Shown here piece after piece: positions 1-12,193 of a stretch of 64,000 bases of DNA (its first letter is position 1; each line of letters opens with the position of its first letter). Both the position numbers and the translations under genes were made by a program. The stretch covers positions 951,850 to 1,015,849 of the forward strand of contig NW_001865039.1 of NCBI RefSeq assembly GCF_000002865.3, read 5' to 3'. Origin of the DNA: Monosiga brevicollis MX1 (taxonomy: Eukaryota > Opisthokonta > Choanoflagellata > Craspedida > Salpingoecidae). Below the pieces are notes generated by a model that saw only the letters and a list, made by a program, of their open reading frames with translations, did not search any database and was not told the DNA's origin.

Positions 1-3000
1 CTCAATGACAGTCCCGGTCGCGCCACGATAGCCTTGTGCACGTTGTCCAGGATATTTCGCACAACCTGGGCCCGGCTGTCCTGCTCCTGCTGTGTCTGAA
101 CAAACGCGTTTGTCTATATGCCCGTTCCGATTCGCAGCACGAGATGAGGAAGCTAAAAAGCTGAGTGCCTTGCTCATCGGGAAATGAGACCCGTTTGCAA
201 TCCCAAAAGATACCCCAAGCGCCAACTGGACAAAAAACGTTGAAGAACCAGAACTGACTTGACTGAGGAGCAAAGTCGAAAGCTGCATTTTAAGGTCAAT
301 GCTGGTTCGGGCCACGAGTGTCGGGTGCTGCACCAATTGCGTCGTGGTGATCTGAGGCTCCATGGCAGCCAGCGCCTCCACGAGTTGATTGATAACGACG
401 TCGCTCACAGGCAGCTCCTCCAAAGCATCCTACCGAAAGGCGGACAAGGAGCGCGGTACCACCAAGGAATACCCGGGTCGTAAGCAGAACGGCAGGAGAG
501 ATGCGCTCACAGCCGGTTTCGGGCAATGGCTGGGCCCCAGCCTGTCCCTGCACGCACCAAGATGGCATCAAAGAAAACGGGCTCTTTGAAAGCTGCAACG
601 TTGTCGAGGTCTTGCTGCAAGCCAGGCGGCGGCGTGCGGATCAACTCCACGTAAGGCAAAAGCACTTCAGTGTAGTAACGATCTGCCACAGCGCTGATGC
701 TTGAATCAGGAAAGTCGGTAGCAAAGGCTTTTGCTGCATCCAAGCGTGCAAGTACGGCCAACGCCGGGTGCTGCGCTAACAGGTGAAGATGGGCGGCAAC
801 CATCGAGTCATGGACAGCTGCCTCCGCCGCCAGGAGGTTAAGATCCAAGAACGGCGAGACCATGCTTAAACTCTGCAAGAGGTTCCAGCCCGCAAACGGC
901 GTGGCAGCAGCTGAAAAGTCATCAAACGGGATGCTAGAGTTCGTTCAAGTGAGAAGAGAGTATATTTGACTGTCAGGTCGGATCGGAAGAGCATGCAGGC
1001 AACCGACATTGAGAAGTAAGGGGGTGCGAGATCGTCAACGCGTACCTCTTTGGGGCGTCGTTCGCTTGACCGTCTGTTTTGCTGAAATAGCCCGCTTTCG
1101 CCGCAGCCCTGCTGGCATGCAAGTCCGGCCCAAGGCAACGTTGGATGCATCTATTGTGCCGGTCGAGGTCACAAAATATAAAAGGAGCATCCATCAGCGT
1201 GTCAAACAGGCCAAAGGCACCACATGACCCACGACCCACTGGCAACACAATTTGGAACCAATCCAACCGGAAAGATCAGACTGCAGCGAAAATTGATTCT
1301 GAGCGTCAATGTCCGGAATGACGCTCGGATATTGCCGCTGTGCTTGAAGCTCGTTGGTTCCCAGCTCGCCAAATCGACCTGTACCCCAAGACCAGACCTG
1401 ACACGGGAGCCATCGCACCGACAAGTGCAGTACAGAACAATGAAGCGCTGCCCAGTACCCCACCATCCGTTGTTCTATCATCAGTGTGCTGACCACATAC
1501 CCGCCCATCGTTGTCAATGGCTACACTGAACGTCTCGCCCACCCCAATGTCTTGAAAGCAAGTCTGAGATAAAAATGATGCGAGAGCGAGCAAAACGCGC
1601 CGATGCCATGCGAGTCAGCCACATTGGGGTGGCAAGACTTGGCTCGCCAATACCTTTGCTCCTCCCCTCAGTCCTTCCCACTGCCTCATTATTTGGGCCA
1701 TGAAGCAGCTCTACCTTCAAATTGGGAATGGGCTGCCATGTCGCAAAGACACCGTTGCTGGCTAACCCCATGGCTGCACTCGAGTTGGAACCCAGCGCGG
1801 CCAAAGAGCCCTCCTCCAACAAAGCAATGGCATGCTGGGTGTGGGCTTCAATCTGAACATGGAAGCACAGTGAGCAGTGCATGAACATTAACAAGGCTGA
1901 AATCCGGGGCACGGAGCGGCTAATGTGTACAAGAGACGATGAAGGCGGGACGCATACCGCATCAATTGCAGCAATGTCCACCGTTCCGCTATCCAAACAT
2001 CGCGGACCCGGCAAAGGTGCTGCCTTTTCTGCGAGCTTGGACCGCCTAGGTGCATGTCTGTGATCAGATGCCATACAACAAAGAGAAACCAGGCATGCCC
2101 GTCTGTAACGAACTTGGTTGTGACATCAATAGCCCGCAATTCGCCCGAGAGCCATGAGCGATGACCATGAGAGACGAGAATGGTACAAAATGCTCCGGCT
2201 GCCAAAAGACGAATTGGCGTCCCATCCTCCTGCGTCCATGGCCCAGCCCAAAGTTAAAAGAATGGTGGGTTCGACCCACTTCTCCAAGGTAAATGATGTG
2301 CCTGAAGGCACCTTGGGGAGGATACTCACTGGGATGAAGATGGGCTGTGGTTCATGCTGCCTCTCAACGGCAACGGTATTAAACAACTGTCCCTCACAGC
2401 CGCGGCCACACGCAAACGCTTTGCCCTACAATCAACCCCAGTCCGAGTAGAGACAGGCGGGTCGTGGTGCATCAAAGCGTGAGTGTGACCAAAAACCCAA
2501 CCTTGGACCTGGGCGCGCGGGCGAGTGTCAGCGCAACACAAAGTCTCAAAATTCACCCACCTGCTGCGTGATAAAGGCGGTGTGATAGGCACCGGCTACC
2601 AAGACTTCAGGGCTCAGACGTTCGATGGCCATGAGGCGCTTGGGGCTCGCCACATTGGCATAGTGAGGCAAGGCCAGCTGTCCGTGGTCATTATTGCCCC
2701 AGCCCCATAAACCTTCCACGCTCTGCAAAATTGCATGATGATGGCCAGTTGTCAAGGTGATGCCCGTAACACCTGTCAACTCTTCCACCAACTGCGGGCT
2801 GGCCCTGTTTTGCGAGTGACCTAAGCCCAGCTGAGCAAACGTGACCAACATGTAGTGAGTCGGACTTGGATTCATCATCTACAACAAACTGCACACAATC
2901 CTGTGCCCCGCACTCCGAACGACCTGAGGGCACCGTGCAGACCAACCTGGCCGTGTTGGTTGTTACCCCAAGTGTATATGCCGCCCGAGGTGATGGCTGT

Positions 3001-3376
3001 GCTGAAATCCTGCCCACAGCTCACGCTCAAGACCTAGGTCCGGTTTTGATCGCGATTAGTGCCCAGCCCGTGATAATTCGAGGGTACTCCAGCTCAAGGC
3101 CTACCTTCCAGGTGTCATGCGACCGCAAAGGTCGGATAACATGCATGGGTTGCGCCAAGTGCTGATCCACGAAAAATTCGCCGAGCCCAAGCCGGCCATC
3201 CTCACCAGTTCCCCACACGTACAACTCGCCTGTGACAAGACAAGAGGTTGCATTCAATCAGCAAGTCCATGCAGCAGTAACAAAACATCGAATCGTTCGA
3301 GCGGGACTCGGCCGTGGTCGAATGACGCGAAACAGCACGAGGCAAAAAGAAAATGGGCAACACCCAAAAAAAAAAC

Positions 3377-3413
<37 letters not shown>

Positions 3414-6400
3414 AGGCAAGCCTCAACAACCAAAAGCTGATCCATACCGGCAGCAAGTCGAGCAACATGTGCGTGTCCAACCGCCAAGGCATGTCCATTG
3501 GCTTGCCGAACGCGGCGTGTACCTCCCAAGCCCAAATCACCAAAGCGCTGATAACGTTGCTCCTCATCTACTCAAGACCACAACAAAAGCACCAAGACCA
3601 ATCAATGTGCAGACTCGGGTGGCGAGCAGATGAACCTGGCGATTCGAAGCGTCTCATCGACGCAAGCACCCTTGGGCCACACGCTTTCTGGAGAGGCAGG
3701 CTCGAATGCTCGCTTCAACCTTAAACCCAAAGCATGACTCACCGTCGGAGAGCGCGTCATCATCAAGAGACCCCAAGAGAGGGCTGGCAGTCAAGTCAGA
3801 GCCATGATGGCTTGTTCGTTCCACAAATGCGTTCCGCACGGCATTGTGTGGTTCGCGGTGCCAAGGACACAGCTCGAGGTATTCGCGCTCAGAAGCAGCC
3901 TGCCGAGCAGTTGGTGATGTGCATAGCAGTTGGTGATGTGCATGAGATGATCACCACAGCCCTGCGCAGGGCGAAAGCTTTTTTTTTTTTTTCCATCTGG
4001 CTCGTGAATAAGTTGCAGGCCGCCTTTGAACGCATCGAAAACCAACCCCGGCTAAGCGATGTTTATGTAACAGAAGAAGAGCAGTGGCAAACAATTGCAT
4101 CAGGCATCTGGCAAATCGAGGCTCATCTGCTTCAGCACTACCGCCCTCAAGCTCCTCTTCTTGCGCGCTGCGTCAACAGATACACATTTGGGTTAGCGGA
4201 TCAGAAACTCACTAGAGCCAGCAGCTCCAAAGTAGTTTTTGGATGACCTACGAACCGTTGTAAGATAGCGTTGATGTGAAAGCGTGCCGGATTGAGATAG
4301 GCTAAAAGGCTTTCCAATGATGCCAATGACAGCTCGTGCAAAACGGGTCTTATGTCGCCGGACCGGAATGGGACGGAAAGCAGGCAAAACCAAGCACCCC
4401 AGAGCCGCATGAGAGAAAATGCACTGGCAGTTACTGTACTGGAGCTCATCCGCTGTCTCCAACTCCCCTCTTCTTTACTCCTTTCTTTCCCTTACATACC
4501 GCACAAAGACCGTGCATTCGCGAAACATTTTGGGTTCTGAGGTCAAAAGCCGGACAATGTCATCGGGATGCAGGCTTCTGAGCAAATGGCCATCAAGCAT
4601 CTCGGTGATCGAGCGTGTAAGCTCTTGCTCGATCAAAAAATCAACGGCTTGCTGCTCGGGCGGCACTTGATTGGCCTTGATCACATGACGCAACGCCTCG
4701 TCCAGCTGCAGCGCGAGCCATGCCGAGATGAGAACGGTCGAGCACGGGCACTGAAGCCATACCATCAATTGCAGCAGGGCTTACCATGGAGCGCGCGTGG
4801 GCGATGCGTAGCCCATAGCCATGCAGTCCACTCTGAATTGCCACTGTGCACCAGGCAGAGAGCATTGACAAAAGGTAGCCTCTGCGTGAGAGAACACAGC
4901 TGACAAGGCACCCTGGGCACCCGCCATTCCCAACCATGCATATGCTTTTCGCGGTGACATAGTGGATGCACTTACGCGCAAATGAGGTTGAGGGATTGTA
5001 GTCCCAGTTGTCTCGTGCAAAGTCCTGGGCGTGTTCTAAGATCTCAGCCTCTGACATGGGCTACAGAGATTGCAGGAGAGGCATACGAGACATAAAGCAT
5101 AGGACCACTCACAGAAGCAGGATGGTTTTTGCTTCTTACCTTGTCGGCGGGTACGCGACCAAAGGCGTCGTGCGCATGAGATCCAGTACGCCCTCGCTCA
5201 GAGCCTGAGCGGGATGTACGAGGCGCACTCAAGCCGGCACGCACGCTATTGAGTGGTGAGGGGTGTCAGGATCGCGTTTATTCGTTGTTTCCAAAACGAC
5301 GAAGGCGAAGCGCAACCACCGCGCCCAATCAAGAGGGCCAGTTGAGGCACATGGCACATGACTCATGAGCGCGTGGGAATGAAGGACTCTTGCCAAGCGT
5401 ACGCTGGACCGCATCAGCCGCATCAGAGTGGCGTAAACAGCATTGAAGGAACTTACCCATTAGCTGCATGTGGTAAGTCATTGCCCAGGCGCAAGAGGTG
5501 GTAAAAGTACACGAGCATCATGAGCTCAGAAAGCCGCTTGCGCGTTTCGTGAGTGTGTGCCCCCGGTTCACGAAGAGCGTGTCGAATAAAGCGCAATACA
5601 ATCCACATTTGGTCTGTTTGGAATGTACCACCATTGAAGCAGCAAGTGAGCGTGTGTGAGTGCATGCGCGTCTGTGGCAGTTCATGTTTTGGCTGCGAAA
5701 GCAAGTCAAAGGCACTACCATGCTCAACAAAGAGGTGAATGATGCCCATGGGGTTATTGGCGCCTTGCTTGAGAAAGTATTCCAGGCCTTGCGCGTACTG
5801 CCCCTGCAGATGATGGCGCAAATCAAGTTGGCAATTTCCAAGGGCGTGAATGCGGCACGGCAGCGCTTCGAGCAATCGCGCATGCCCACATGGCTCACGA
5901 ACCGAGGCGATGCATTGTTGGGCAGCTCGCGCATAAATTTCGTTGGATGTGCGGGAAAGTGCAAAAAGAAGGCGGCTGGCATCCTCGCCGGCGCGAAGGC
6001 GTTCAAGACACAGCTCATCGAAATCTTGAATAATCTGCACGTGTTGCAATCCTTCAGGAAACATGATGAAGAAGGCTCGATCCGGTGGCTGGCTGCGATC
6101 TGGCACCACCATGAGTGGATCGGTCCATCCAGCGGGGAGGACCTCCTCCGAGAAGATGGTTTCAGCATCTTGTGATGCCTGATGCGAGCTACCGAGGTTG
6201 GGTGAATCCTGTGCCTAACGGGCACGGAGCGCAAGGCACGGAAGCACAAAGTAAGGATTCATGAGGACCCATGGCCTCAAGAGGGACAAAAAGTGTGTTG
6301 GCGACAGGCTGTTCTCGATGTCGGCGTGAGGGATCGGCACAACTTTGCGAGCGCCCATTCTTACCGTGCTGGTCTTTGTCAGCCAGGCATTCAAGAGAAG

Positions 6401-7468
6401 CTGGATCCGATACTCGCCATGGTCATTGGCCACAACAGCGGCCGCAATGAGCTTGCTAAAGCTGATGGCCTTGACACCAGTGGGGAGCTGCAAGCGAAAA
6501 GCCTCTTGAAACATGTTGAGATCCCCATAAATGGAGGCGCGATTCTGGTGCATGTCTATGGCCACGATGCGGGCGGGCTGGGTCCCAGCACCGGTGCCGC
6601 TCTCCTGAAACGGCGCGTCGCTATCCTCGCTGATGGCCTCCTCCGACTGGAAGTACTGGAGGCTGGGCCCATGGGAGGCTTTGCAGGTGGTCTTGGTGGG
6701 CTTCATGTAGGGAACACCACCGTAATCATCAATGATTGTGTGAAGCTGCATTTCACCTTCGGAGTTGAAGGAGCGATACTGGAGAAGCATGTGACCAAAT
6801 GTCTGGCCCTGACGCCAGACGAGGTGTGCGCGGCCATCATCGTGAGCCGAGTAGATGACGCGCATGTCCTCAATCTCTTGTTTAGGACTAAAGGTGCGAA
6901 CTGAAAAGACTTGACGCGATTCGAGATGAACAAAGTGCAAGTTGGAGGCACCGCCCACGATGGCATAAGCATGAAAACCAGGCACAGGCTCCCATACTGC
7001 CAAGCAGCTCGAGCCGTTCAGGGTTTTATCGGGCGCAAGACACTTGACGTCGTCGCCGGGAAAAGAGAAGGGGGGAAGAGAGAGGCCATGGGGCCAGCGA
7101 AAGGGTTGACGAGGCAGGCCCACCGCAGGTCCGGCATGGACGAGTGGTGCCAAGAGCGGTGCCACAGGGACAATAACCAAGCTGGAATTTTTTGTAATGG
7201 CCACGACGTATTCCCCAGAGGAGTTGAGAGCAAGGTGAAGAATGGTCATACCCTCTTCATTGAACCATGGGATCTGCCGCGTGGCCGCTGTTTGCGCCGC
7301 GGGCTTCACGCAGAGGTACAGAAACTCGGAAGTAGCATAGGCGAAGCAGGCGATCTTTGGGGTGCTGATTGCGGCATGTGCACGGATGACATTGTTGTTG
7401 GAAGGATCTGTCCCTTGCACAACCTCCAATTGCAGAAGTTGCGTGCTTTCGTGGCGCGCCTTGGTCAT
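1..7468 (-). CDS. Large beta-propeller/alpha-solenoid protein with RCC1 repeats; 3' end outside window
   Basis: I do not recognise this as a named family. The start (ATG at 7466-7468) opens a 1.2-kb exon rich in alternating beta-strand patterns (NSSGEYVVAITKNSSLVIV, HAYAIVGGASNLHFVHL), compatible with a WD-like propeller. Downstream exons at about 5450-6110, 4640-4770 and 4060-4450 read as amphipathic helices, such as LLAYLNPARFHINAILQRF. An exon at about 3735-3895 is flanked by a good acceptor and donor and leads into RCC1 blades between about 3650 and 1190 (FGDLGLGGTRRVRQANGHA, VWGTGEDGRLGLGEF, WGWGNNDHGQLALPHY, VWSWGTGRFGELGTNE). After the blades come helical exons (about 190-880) and an open exon reaching base 1. 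Coding continuity at 4060-3735 favours one gene, but two adjacent genes (solenoid, then RCC1) cannot be excluded. HERC-like proteins also combine RCC1 blades with helical repeats; no HECT domain is visible here. A long A-tract lies within the RCC1 region at 3378-3412. Confidence 0.6.
3378..3412. repeat. Poly-A tract inside the RCC1-repeat gene
   Basis: About 35 consecutive A on the plus strand, hence poly-T in the sense of the minus-strand gene. It follows the RCC1 segment GMDQLLVVEAC and is best read as the pyrimidine tract of an intron. Its true length is uncertain, because such homopolymers are error-prone in assemblies. Confidence 0.9.
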
Positions 7469-8135
7469 GTTGTCGATGAGGAGCGCTGGAGCATGCGCAA
7501 GTCAGCCTCAATAAATAGACTCAATCCGCACTGACCGCCTTTCCGTTCCGGCAGGCGCGATCACCACCTTCCCCAGTAGCCCTGGTGCCAGCGGCCACCC
7601 ACCGACTTCCACCAGCTTCCAAGATTTGACGCAACTCCAAGTCGGAACCGTAAACCACTGTCCTTTCACAAGCACCAGAACCAGAACCAGGCGGTGCTGG
7701 TACCGGGCTGCCGCCAAAGTCGCCCCGCCCCGCCTCCGAGAACGAGGAAAACGGCAAGAACAATAATATCACTCACACACACACAAGGAGCGTCAGGCCA
7801 CACACTGTTCACTGTGTTCGTCCGCTGATTTATGTCAGATTTTCCTCTCTCTATCTCAATTCATTTCTCAGGTGTGAGAGCGCGCGCACGTCATCGTTAT
7901 CATCGTCGTCAGCTTTGGCTTGCCTCACCCTCACTGTTGCTTGTGGCTGCGCGGGGTAGAGAGGCGTGCGCGCGCGCGCTCTGGTTTGCTCTGAGGCTGG
8001 AGGGAGGCCGTCTGCCTGATCTTTCTATAACTTTCTTCCTTTTTTTTTGACTTAAGGGCCTGGGCGCCTTGAGGATTTGCGCTTGATTGCAAGGGGGTCG
8101 CGTCTGCCCCCCTTGTGCTCGCGACGATCGTCGAC
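7469..8135. promoter_or_regulatory. Divergent intergenic region between the RCC1 gene and the convertase gene
   Basis: The two flanking genes start head to head, so this 670-bp stretch should hold both promoters and both 5' UTRs. It contains a short CA run near 7770, an alternating GC/CG patch near 7970 and a T-run just before the convertase start. Open frames at 7508-7772 on the minus strand do not join in frame to the propeller exon with any good splice pair I could find, so I leave them uncalled. Confidence 0.5.
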
Positions 8136-11100
8136 ATGGCACGGCGCGCGTCGCCGTTCCCCCGTCTCTTGCTGGGGACTTGCATTCTATTCGCAATCAC
8201 ACCCATGGCGATCCCTCACCGCCCCGAGAATGCGAAGGACCGTGCGGATGCGCCGTCTTCACAGGCCCCTTTCTGGGCGATCCATGTACCCGAGGGCCGT
8301 GAAGCCGCGGCCCAACTGGCCGATGCAACGGGCCTCGTGCTTCGTGGGGCAATTGGCTCCTTGCCAGGCTGGTATAAGGTGCATCACAACGGGAGCGTTG
8401 CTGAGCCGCACGCTCATGTCACCCAGCGCCTCCGCCGACACCCCTTGGCCCGGCGCGTTCACGAACAAGTAAGCCGCTCGTGCTCCCTCTCGTCGAGCTA
8501 TGCCTCATGGAATTGACCCTCAGGACGCGCTCATCTCATGATTGGCCTCGTATCTTCATGTCCAGCACCATCTTGTGCGTGAGCGACGTCAGGATCCCTT
8601 GTATGATGATCAATGGTACATCACAAGCAACACCTTTCCAAGCTTACAGGTTCATTCGTCTTGGGAAGCAGACATCACCGGCCGGTACGTCCCAAGAGCC
8701 ATGACTTTGATCAAGCGGTCTACAAAGGCCGGTGCATAGAGTAACAAGTGACCCTCGCTCCCAAAGTCGCATTCCTCTCATGGACGCCCACCTGTAGAGA
8801 CGTGGTCGTAACCATTGTCGATGATGGCGTCGAGCATACCAATGACGAGCTCAACGACAACTATGATCCCGCCGCGAGCTATGACTACAATGGTTCGTCA
8901 CGGACCTGCAGCACACAATTCAAACCCTGTGAATTTGGTCCCACCTCTGCGCTGCCTCATTTCTACCTTCATTTCTACCGTCTGTCCCCATCAGATGATG
9001 ATGCCGACCCAATCCCACGCTATGGCGACAACGATCTTAACAAACATGGCACTCGCTGTGCTGGCGTGGTGGCGGGAGAGCACAACAATGGTCGCTGCGG
9101 GTCGGGCATCGCCTATGACGTCAAGTACGATGTTTATGCCCAATGGTGTGGCTGTCTTCCTGCCAAACTTTACCGCTTGCTCACTAGCTTGATCTTCATC
9201 ATGGTATGGCGCTGTTCATACATGCTGCCGCTGCTTCAACCTCAGCCTGGGTGGCATCCGTATGCTTGACGGGCCCGTGCTGGACTCGGTTGAGGTATGT
9301 GCGAAGCGCTCAAAGTACCACACACTGATCCGTGCCTTTCGCCTTTGAGCCTATGCCAGGCAGAGCATGTTCTGCTTCTTTCGATGCATAGCATTGACAA
9401 AAATTCTTCGCTTCCTGCCTTCCTGCATTGTTTGTTTGTGCTTTCGAATAGGGGGCCTCCCTCAGCTTCAATCCGCAATATGTCGACATTTATTCTGCCT
9501 CATGGGGTCCTAGCGATGACGGTCGTACTATGGAGGGGCCGGGGCCGCTGGCTGTGACGTACGTTGACGTCATGTATATCTGACGCCTACGGAGCTCCTT
9601 CACTCTTTGTCGAGCTTTTTGAGACTGATAAATTTGGCCCTCACTCGCGGCATGCTTTTTGCAGGGCTTTTGCAAGTGGCGTCAAGTATGGACGAGGAGG
9701 ATTGGGCTCTATTTATGTTTGGGCCGGTGGCAACGGCGGCATTAGCGTACGTTTTGGCCCGTGGTTAGACAAGACGGGCAGCAGAACGCCTTGCTGTTTT
9801 TCGGCATTCTCATGATGATTAAGCACAGGATGACTGCAATGCAGACGGCTACGCAAACCGCCCAGAAAGCATCGCAATTGGAGGGCTTGTCAGTGATGGA
9901 CGCGCCCCGTCGTTCAGCGAGCATTGCGCTGCTGTCATGGTTTGTTTCACGCCACCGGAGCATCATGCGTGACTCGCTCCTGACAAGGGGCTGGCAACAG
10001 CATCACACCCTCCACCTGCTTGTTTGCGTGGTTCTTTTTTTCTCTTCTACATCTGTTTCTTTTTCTTTGTTTTGATCCTTTTTGTATCTTCTTCAATCGC
10101 TCTCTCAGCCCGCCTTGCCCTGCAACCCCCATGTCCGTGGAGTATTCACAAATTGCCTTGGCCGGCTTCATTTCTCCTTGTAATTCTGATGTTGGAGCGT
10201 AGGCTAGTACCTTCAGCTCGTACTCGACCGGGTATTACAATGCCATCGTCTCAGCTGACCTGCATAATCGCTGCACGGAGGGCTTCTCTGGCACTTCGGC
10301 TGCCGCTCCGCAAGCCTCGGGCATCATTGCCCTGCTTCTGCAGGCCAAGCCGTGCCTCTCATGGATTGATGTTCAGGATGCCGTCGCCTATTCGGCAGAT
10401 CCCTCAGATCTGGTGAACGGTGATTTTCAGACCACGGGCAGTGGTCTTCGATTCAGCCATTACTTTGGCTTTGGACTCCTCCGGGCTGACACCTTGCTGG
10501 CCTGGGCAGAGAACCTGAGCTTGCCGTCGGCCTTGAACGCCCCAATTTACTACAGCAAGCGCACGACCTCGTTTGCCCTCGCTGGTACACAAGCCTATCG
10601 AGTGACGCTACCTTTATGCACCCCGGACAACTCACCTTGCCATGGAACCATGACATTTGTGCAAGTACATCTTGAGTTCTCGTCTCAGCTGCGCGGCCAG
10701 CTGAGTGTGACCCTCACCTCCCCGATGGGGACTCAAATCGTGCTTTTAACAAAGCGCTCTCGAGATCGCGCTGCCGTTTCAAACATGGAATGGACCCTTG
10801 GCACGTCGGGTCTCTGGGGCGAAAGCCCCGAGGGTGACTGGGTGCTGAGTTTTGACGCGCCGGATAGCGCCCACATCACCATCCACTCTTGGCAGCTCAT
10901 AGTGCATGGCCGCGCACCCCCTGAGGCTCTCGCTGCGGGTGAGCTGGTGACAGCTACACGCACGCTTTTGAGTCGTCGCCAGGTTGAATGCGTATCCTGC
11001 CCAGAGCATACCTACCCAGATGGCACTGGACATTGTCGTCAGTGCGCTGCCAATTGTACCGAGGGTTGCTATGGCGGTTGGGCTGACATGTGCATCGAGG

Positions 11101-11710
11101 CCAATGGGGATGTGGACTATCAGGGCGTACTTCTTGAAACAGAGTCGCCTCCAGCCTGGCAAACAGGTTGGTGCCTTGCCTCTACTGTTCCTAGCCCGCT
11201 CCACGATCCCCGGAGACGTGCTCGCTGCCTGGATTGCTCATTTTTTTTCTTCTTCTCTTTTACGTGTGTCTCGTTGTGAATGCCTCTCCTCTCTGATTAC
11301 ATTTAGCTTTGATCGTGGCTGGTAGCATGGCCCTGGTTGGTGCCGCCATCCTATTTGCTTTGGACTGGTATAAGCGGCGCCAGGCAGTGGCTCGGGTGCG
11401 CCGGGCTACACATGAGACTCAGCTTGAAATGGTTCATACTGAGCCTGACACGGGAGATCGATTCGATAGCCCGCCACCCTACGCCGCCATCGCAGCCTCG
11501 GCCACCACAGCCTCTACAAGCCTGCCCTCCGCCCGGCCGAGTCTGCTCCCTGATGAGGGAGCAAGCGCTTTGCCGACCGTGCTTGACCATGTGCCAACAG
11601 CTGATGATATTCGCCGTGACAGTGATGCCCGAGCTGCCGCCCTAGAAGAGGCCGAAGCTTTTGAAGATAGTACCGATTCGGACTCCCTTTTGCGAGGATC
11701 GCATGTGTGA
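8136..11710 (+). CDS. Furin/kexin-like proprotein convertase, type I membrane protein
   Basis: A subtilisin-family (S8B) endoprotease that would cleave secretory precursors after basic residues in the Golgi. Ten exons are readable: 8136-8468, 8566-8684, 8798-8892, 8995-9124, 9246-9294, 9452-9558, 9665-9746, 9829-9939, 10203-11166 and 11307-11710. The spliced product has a signal peptide, a propeptide ending in a self-cleavage site ([14 protein letters not shown]), catalytic Asp in TIVDDGVEH, His in [14 protein letters not shown], oxyanion Asn in VWAGGNGG and Ser in [16 protein letters not shown]-domain follows (about 10600-10900), then a Cys-rich furin-type segment ([19 protein letters not shown]), one membrane helix ([19 protein letters not shown]) and an acidic Ser-rich tail. 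All catalytic residues are intact and all junctions keep frame. An in-frame GTG lies seven codons upstream, but the ATG heads the signal peptide. Confidence 0.93.
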
Positions 11711-12193
11711 AAAGAGATTTGGCGAAGGGTCCTTCTCAAAATTTATATGGATCTTTACATGTGTTAGATTGATAATCGTAATTGTAGAGGTGTGTGTAGG
11801 AACAAATTGACCCCATCACTTTTTTCATCCCATTTAAGACCTTTTCTTCTCTGTCTTTCATTTTTTTAGCATCATCCACCGGCCTGGATGCTTGGATGTT
11901 GACTTGCTGTGGTGACTGACTGTGGCTCTAGCACGCGAGTGAACTTGATTCGTTCGTTATCTACGACGCGTGGTTACTGGCACATATATCACTCTGGGTC
12001 GGTTCGTTGTTGTGTGCGTGCCAAATGAGGTTCATTGGTTCATTGTATTCTTGAAGAATCAGAATCAGTTTCTGAGTTTTCATATGAATGCTGGGAATGT
12101 TCGTGGTTCCTTCGCATCTAAAGCTGACCATGATTTGGTTGCAACCCGAGTCTGCAAATCAAGAGCGTTATCGTTGCTCAACCAAGGTTCATG
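11711..12193. other. Convergent intergenic region
   Basis: About 480 bp between the stop codons of the convertase and the Myb gene. It is AT-richer than its neighbours, with several T-runs (11819-11875), and should hold the two 3' UTRs. No open frame here has support. Confidence 0.5.

Noticed and set aside
7508-7772. Open minus-strand frames considered as a first exon of the propeller/RCC1 gene
   Set aside because: A good donor exists at about 7545, but in each frame joining to the acceptor before 7468 gives a stop or a frameshift.
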